A stretch of DNA of 64,000 nt. Origin: Muricea muricata. Taxonomy: Eukaryota; Cnidaria; Anthozoa; Malacalcyonacea; Plexauridae. The DNA is taken from the NCBI GenBank assembly GCA_963855995.1, contig OY979726.1, positions 709,001 to 773,000 of the forward strand, read 5' to 3'. The notes under the pieces are model-generated. The model saw only the letters and a list, made by a program, of their open reading frames with translations. It searched no databases and was not told the DNA's origin. Position numbers and translations under genes: made by a program. This document shows positions 58,684 to 64,000 of the stretch, in pieces; the first letter of the stretch is position 1; every line of letters starts with the position of its first letter.

Positions 58684-61600
58684 TCAGAGATCAGAATTTC
58701 TTATGAATCGATTTCCCTCCGAATGTTTTCCAACGTAGACGTAGCGATTTCGTGAGTAGGTCCCGTGATGATCGCCGGCATCCGTCAGCCGCTGAGGTAA
58801 TGGCGTATAGTCGTGCTCATTTCTTCGTTCCTTGTTGGCATTCTCCTTCTCTTCCTCCTGAGGAAAAATCGCAAAATCCGTTAGGCCAAAAAATATGTGA
58901 CGGCGGTTTACGGATTTGTTACGGGTTTGCGCACTTTCGGGTCAATTGTGGCACGCTAGTGCAGAAGCAATACGATTTTTTGAAATATATTTTATAAAAG
59001 TAACCAATCTTTGCAATTTTACTAATTTTAAGATGCTCTTTCCAAAACTGTGCTGTTAGATTTCAATCGTCTTGTTTAGCTCAAAATCTAGCCTATGATG
59101 GGAATTGTCCATTCAATCTAATCCAGGCTATGGAGTTTCGTTGGGACGCCTGGCACCCACTTTATGACTCTAGTCACATAACAGGCAGCCATGCAGAAAC
59201 TATAATCACGTTGGCACTGTACTTACTGTTATTTCTTCTCCTGGAGCAACAACCTTTAAAAATGCACCTCGTTTTATCCCTTCTTGGCGTTCTTTGTTTG
59301 TAACTTCTTTCGAGTCCAAGAATTTTAAATTTGGTAGCTTGTGGAGGACAAAGTATCTAAGGGAATTACAAGAAATTTATGGTTTATACTAGGTTAATAC
59401 CATACAAGATGATGGTCTCTATAGGAAGAACTGTCTCGAACTGATAGAGCTATCCAGAATAAAAAAAGTTAGTTTAATTTAGGTTTCCTCTTGTAGTAAC
59501 AGTGAATCAATAAGAGATGATCCTTACTGGACCTCTAGGAAGAACATTTTAGAATTGATAGAGATATCCAGTATAAATAAAGTTAGTTCAATTTAGGTTT
59601 CCTCCTGTAGTAACACTGGATCAATAAGAGATGATCCTTACTGGACCTCTACGAAGAACATTTTAGAATTGATAGAGCTGTCCAGTATAAATAAAGTTAG
59701 TTTAGTTTAGGTTTCCTCCTGTAGTAACACTGTATCAATAAGAGATGATTCTTACTGGACCTCTAGGAAGAACAGTTTAGAACTGATGGAGTTATCCAGT
59801 ATGAATAAAGTTAGTGTAGTTTAGGTTTCCTCCTGTAGTAACACTGGATCAATAAGAGATGATTCTTACTGGACCTCTAGGAAGAACAGTTTAGAACTGA
59901 TGGAGTTATCCAGTGTAAATAAAGTTAGTTTAGTTTAGGTTTCCTCCTGTAGTAACGCTGGATCAATAAGAGATGATCCTAACTGGATCTCTAGTACAAA
60001 CAGTTTAGAACTGATACAGTTTATAAGTAAAGTTAGTTTAGTTTACCTATATCTTTGATAGTCTGCCTCATCGTTTTCCTTGTGCGACAATTCATTCGGA
60101 CATGCAGTATTGCCAAGAAGACTCAAATAAGTTAGTGACGGGAGATTTTTGGATATTTTCTCAAGAAAAGATTCTAGATTTGTTATCTAAGTGAGCGTTA
60201 AAGGAACACCTTGGAAAACGAGAGCTAACTATTTGGGTTAGGAGAGGAAGAGGGGGGGGGGGTGATTGGGAGGCTGAAGAATAGAGAAGGGAATAGAGGC
60301 AGACATGAGGGGGATGGATGGTGGAGAGAAGAAAGCTGGGAGAAATGGAGAGTGGTGGTATAGAAAGTGAAGGAAGAGGTGGAAGAAAAAGTGGAGCGAG
60401 AGGGGAATGAAGGAGCAATAGGGGGGAGAGCAATAGGGGGGAGAGGAAACATGGAATAGGGGGATTGTGAAATGGAGAGTGGTGGTATAGGGTGATATAG
60501 GGTGATATATGGTGGAGCAGGAGGGGAATGAAGGAGGGATAGGAGGAAAAGAGGAAGCATGGAAAAGAGGGAGACAGGAATAAGGGGAGACAGGGGGAAT
60601 AGAGAAAGAAAGAAATGATTGAATGTGGTGAGGGGAAGACAAAATTGAGAAAGAGAGGAAAAAAAGAAATGGGTGGGAAATAGATGAAGGAGGAGGGGGA
60701 TGAATGGAAGATAGATAGGGGTGGAAGAGGAAATAAGAGAGGGTGGAAGAAATGAGAGGGGGGACAGGAATACAGCTGAATGGAAGGGGGATAGAGAGGG
60801 TGTGGAACAAGAGAGGGAAGGAGGTGGGAAAGAAAGAATGAAGGAAAGAATAAAGGAGGGGAGAGAGGGAGAAAGAAGAGTTGTAAAAGGTTCGGATAAG
60901 AAATGGGTTTTGGTTAGGGTGCAAGCTAAGATTAAGCTTGTTGTTTCAAGGATACTTTATTTTTATTCATAGTTAAAGTATGAACATATTCTAAAACTGG
61001 AAAAATCACATCATCATCAATTTCGTTTCCATCTAAAATCAATTCTCGAAGTTCAGTAAAGCCCTGGATTCCCTCCAAATCACTGGAAATAAAGAAAGAA
61101 AATAAAATGAATGTTAAATGGCTGAGAAAGCCAGTGTTGAAGCATCCACAATCATTATGAAATAAGTATTGACTCTTGACTTGCCGCAGTCTATTAAAGC
61201 AAAGATCTAATCGTAGAATGTTTGGTCCATATGTGATCCCTAAATCTGGCGGGATGACCAAGGCATCTCGTCCTACCATCGAAAGCTGAAATGGAGGAAA
61301 TACTGGTACATAAGTTTATGCCCTTTCGTATCGATTCCACTCAACTCATGATTTGTATCTATCTTTGTGTGATACTCAGGTAAAAATGATGTTGGTAGTG
61401 TTACTCTGCATTTATATGCATGCTGGGAAATGTGTCAGACCACAGCAGAAATCTAACCTGCAACAAACATTCTCCCAACAGACTGTATGCTTCAGTATAT
61501 AGTCCAGGGTGCATTCAATGCATGTTTTGTGGAAGATCTTTGGCGTGAGTTTTGGATTGCTGGTGCACAATCACATTGAGGTTGGCGCACAAATTTTGAG

Positions 61601-62318
61601 CTTTGATCATTGGTGCAGCATCACTTGTTCAAGTGAGACTCTGAGTTATAATAATTGCCTGGTCTTACGGAGTTGATAAATTTGAGTGCCTTATTAATAA
61701 TTTTCGGTTGTAATATGTCTTCGTACCCTGGGTACGAGGTTGGCGATGACTAGGGCTGGCGCACAAGTTGATGTCATTTGGCACACGGAAAGACAACCGT
61801 GTCTCCGATCATCTTCGGCCTGAGGTTTGCACAGAATGCACCCTGGTATATAGTGAGGTTCAGAACTGAGCTTACTTGTATCAATATTCAAGTCTAAACA
61901 ATTCATTTTATTGTTGATAATTGTGTACCACCACTATATTACCAATTCCAGGGGGGTTTTTAGGTAGAAATAACACAATAACTATCCGATTAAAAAAATT
62001 TTTACAGTCACATGACAGCTTATGTCTACACTACATGTAAACACAGATTAAATTCCGAATTTATTTAAATTTATCAATTATTATTATAAAGTTATGTTTT
62101 CGAGCACATTTTCACAGCAATCGGTTAAATTATGCATTTGTAAACAACCATACTCCGGTTAATAATATGCGTGTGGTATTAGTTGTATTATTCCATTCAT
62201 GAAATTGGAACGTATGAACTGGCGAGAATCTGCCCAAAAACAACAATTTAAATAAGTTTATTTTTAAAATAAATCTTACCTGCGTCCCACTAACCACGAA
62301 ATTTTCCTCGGTCTCCAT
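58684..62318 (-). CDS. LRMDA: LRMDA homologue (leucine-rich repeat protein)
   Basis: Six coding exons (62318-62280, 61285-61185, 61082-60956, 60186-60047, 59356-59227, 58791-58684) give 645 bp, 214 aa plus stop. The protein starts [13 protein letters not shown]. Leucine-rich repeats follow: [58 protein letters not shown] and [16 protein letters not shown]. The LRR cap [20 protein letters not shown] and [18 protein letters not shown] come next. The C-terminus is [20 protein letters not shown], which matches the end of vertebrate LRMDA (C10orf11; linked to albinism and reported as a Rab32/38 partner in lysosome-related organelle traffic). Length is near the vertebrate protein (about 200-226 aa). 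Intron 2 has a GC donor; the donor of exon 4 abuts a 114-bp repeat array. Confidence 0.93.
59405..60046 (+). repeat. 114-bp tandem array A13 (about 5.6 units)
   Basis: Fills LRMDA intron 4 (59357-60046), antisense to the gene. Its right end, GTTAGTTTAGTTTAC, is itself the reverse complement of the intron start GTAAACTAAACTAAC, so the splice donor is made from repeat sequence. Confidence 0.95.
60240..60895. repeat. 650-bp polypurine tract
   Basis: In LRMDA intron 3 (60187-60955). The plus strand is almost all A and G (GGGGGAGAGGAAAC, GAAGAAAG, GGAGAGAGGG), with a 10-G run near 60253. The transcribed strand therefore gives a pyrimidine-rich intron RNA. Such tracts can form triplexes (general knowledge). 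Confidence 0.9.
61504..61846. mobile_element. 343-bp hAT-like MITE
   Basis: In LRMDA intron 1. Terminal inverted repeats CCAGGGTGCATTC / GAATGCACCCTGG are flanked by a perfect 8-bp duplication TATATAGT (61496-61503 and 61847-61854). No coding capacity. Confidence 0.88.
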
Positions 62319-64000
62319 AATTCATCGAAAATCCCTGAAAAATCTGATCTATTTTATAAAAAGGTTGCGAATTACTCGGACTTGGGACTTTCTAAAACTT
62401 CGGCAGGTTTCGGAAAATTCCGTCATGCGATACGGGTAAAGTATGCATATAAAGTGTTATGTTTCATTGAATTCTGTCTCTGACGATCACTTTGAAATAA
62501 AGTCGAAAATTTACCGTTTCAATTGTTTGTCTTGTTTTTATTCATATCTTGAATTGCAAGATGACTTTATTTTTCGGGATTTGTTTCTTTTTATATTTTA
62601 AGTTAAATGTCGCGCGAAATTTATGACCCGCGAAATTCATGACTATGACAGATCTGCACATGCGCACACGATGCGCATGATTGACATCGGCTCAGATATT
62701 TCGCAACTCCACAACAACAGCACGTGTGTTTCTTGTTTTGGTGGAAATCTTTCCTCGCTTTTGAAGTCATGTGATTTTAATTTTGAATTATCAATTAATT
62801 GATGCGATTTTTGACGGGATTATCATGTGTATAGCGTGTATGGGGTGTATAGCTTAGTTTATACGCAAAATCCTCTTAATTCAAAGGCAAATTAACTGCT
62901 GTAAATTTTGGGTTATGTATCCATGTCACGCATCTAGACTGAGTGTAACAATATGTCCTATTAAAATGCCCCTTTTCATCATGCGCTCTTTCATGCTTAA
63001 AAGGTTAGGTGGAAAACGCGGACATGCGGACTGCGGACAGCGGACTGCGGACACGCAAATAAGAAAATTCCTTACGTGTCCGCATTAAAACAGAACAAAA
63101 CAGAAAAACTCTAAGAATAATTAATGAACAAATATAGCCTGAATAAAATTCATAATTTAAAGCCCAATACGCCACACGCATTCGTGCACGTAATAGAACA
63201 AAATTCTCATAAAGTTGGTTGACCTATCCCTATTGTAACAAAGAAAACGTTCATGTACAGTTTTACTACATGGTGTATTTATCCGACGATATCGACTTTT
63301 AAATGGTGTATTTTACCCTGGCTCAACAACAAAACGCGAGAAATCAAAGTAACCATAATAATGTGCTATATGTAGTTTTTTATAACCTTTTTGATGACAT
63401 AAAGGATTTTTCCAAGGAATAAATCTGAAATTTCGTCTTTTTTGTCAATAATATAGTTTTATAGAAAATTCAAGGAAAAACGTGTTGGCTGGAACCCACA
63501 AGAAATTTTATCGCATTCAATATCCAGAAATATACTTATTAGACCCGAAGGTACAATATAAACAGGAAATGAAATTGCCCCTCCATATGGTAAGTAAACA
63601 TGTACTTTCGCACCTTTGCCTCCCTGACTTTATAACAAATCGCAGATATCACGTGGTAATCTTTGAAATGTGTAGAATTGTATTTAAACTTTTGGTTTCT
63701 GTATCTTTGGTTTCTGTATCTAAGTCACTGTATCTTCTTGACACTAAAATTAATTGGCTTAATATAAAAAATCCATACATTCTAAAAGTAGGAAGAAAAA
63801 TATAATAGAGAAATAGCATAGTCAGCCCAATGGCTAGGCAGGATTGTTTTTTGAATGAAAATTCAAATAAAACTATCATCATGTTTTACTATGTGGTTTA
63901 AAACAACACGAATTTGAATAATTCGCTTTATAATATCAAAATTCTTGTTGCCTGCGGCGGACAACGAACGTATACTGACAGTAATCAATCTGTGTGTAAT
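62319..64000. other. LRMDA 5' flank and right edge; no firm gene
   Basis: The LRMDA promoter should lie just right of 62318. Otherwise I see AT-rich sequence and a short GCGGAC-rich stretch (63018-63055). One possible exon is listed separately. Confidence 0.45.
63482..63591 (+). CDS. possible exon of an unknown gene
   Basis: A frame reading FYRIQYPEIYLLDPKVQYKQ, then EMKLPLHM, ends at a strong donor ATG|GTAAGT at 63592. Acceptor-like TCAATAATATAG lies upstream near 63455. The translation looks protein-like but I recognise no family and no adjoining exon is certain. Its start is unknown because the listed frame opens with GTG. Confidence 0.3.

Noticed and set aside
8361-60046. CRISPR arrays
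   Set aside because: The repeats are 77-114 bp units in direct head-to-tail contact with no unique spacers, in a eukaryotic intron context.
60238-60924. 228-codon Pro/Ser/Phe-rich frame on the minus strand
   Set aside because: It is a by-product of the polypurine tract; all three minus frames are open there, and the tract lies within an LRMDA intron.
1-64000. Autonomous transposon or endogenous viral genes
   Set aside because: No reverse transcriptase, integrase, transposase or capsid-like translation was seen in any long frame; only non-autonomous elements are present.

Overview
The window looks like intron-rich animal nuclear DNA. The gene set is CXXC-type TET, Wnt8, OSBPL1A, LRMDA, ATP5IF1 and HMGCL. 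Introns are short, carry GT-AG signals and fall at phases that keep each frame open. There is an AT-rich background with three abundant tandem-repeat families. Together these suggest a cnidarian, most likely an anthozoan such as a sea anemone; the species is inference. All exon models were assembled by hand from homology, splice signals and codon phase. In every recognised gene the exon lengths add up to a whole number of codons.

Layout, left to right: the 3' end of HMG-CoA lyase (HMGCL, +, cut by the window edge); mitochondrial ATPase inhibitor ATP5IF1 (-), convergent with HMGCL and 249 bp head-to-head with the next gene; ORP1/OSBPL1A (+, 30 coding exons, 2623-16296, ankyrin + PH + sterol/lipid-binding ORD); a TET 5-methylcytosine dioxygenase (+, 11 coding exons plus a 2.5 kb terminal coding exon section, 17614-29617); a 3.3 kb intergenic stretch with a 929-bp hAT-like element; a Wnt8-class ligand (-, five coding exons, 32921-41333, with signs of an upstream non-coding exon); about 12.8 kb with no recognisable gene; two unrecognised coiled-coil or low-complexity genes (+, 54158-54697 and 55229-58079), the second with a tandem R-R-x-S-S-P repeat region; an LRMDA homologue (-, six coding exons, 58684-62318); and a gene-poor right end. 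These are ordinary independent animal genes (mitochondrial metabolism, lipid transfer, DNA demethylation, signalling, organelle traffic), not an operon or gene cluster with one function.

The most unusual material is repetitive. A 114-bp unit forms 13 arrays (about 6 kb in all). Nine sit in introns of four different genes. There they fill the intron almost from the 5' splice site to roughly 25-60 bp before the 3' splice site. In two unrelated genes the 5' splice site falls at the same point of the repeat unit. The unit can fold into nested hairpins and contains a TATA-like/AATAAA motif. An 80-bp and a 77-bp family also form arrays with internal hairpins. Three small elements with terminal inverted repeats and 8-bp (or near 8-bp) target duplications are hAT-like MITEs. 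Two introns (OSBPL1A, LRMDA) use GC-AG instead of GT-AG splice sites.
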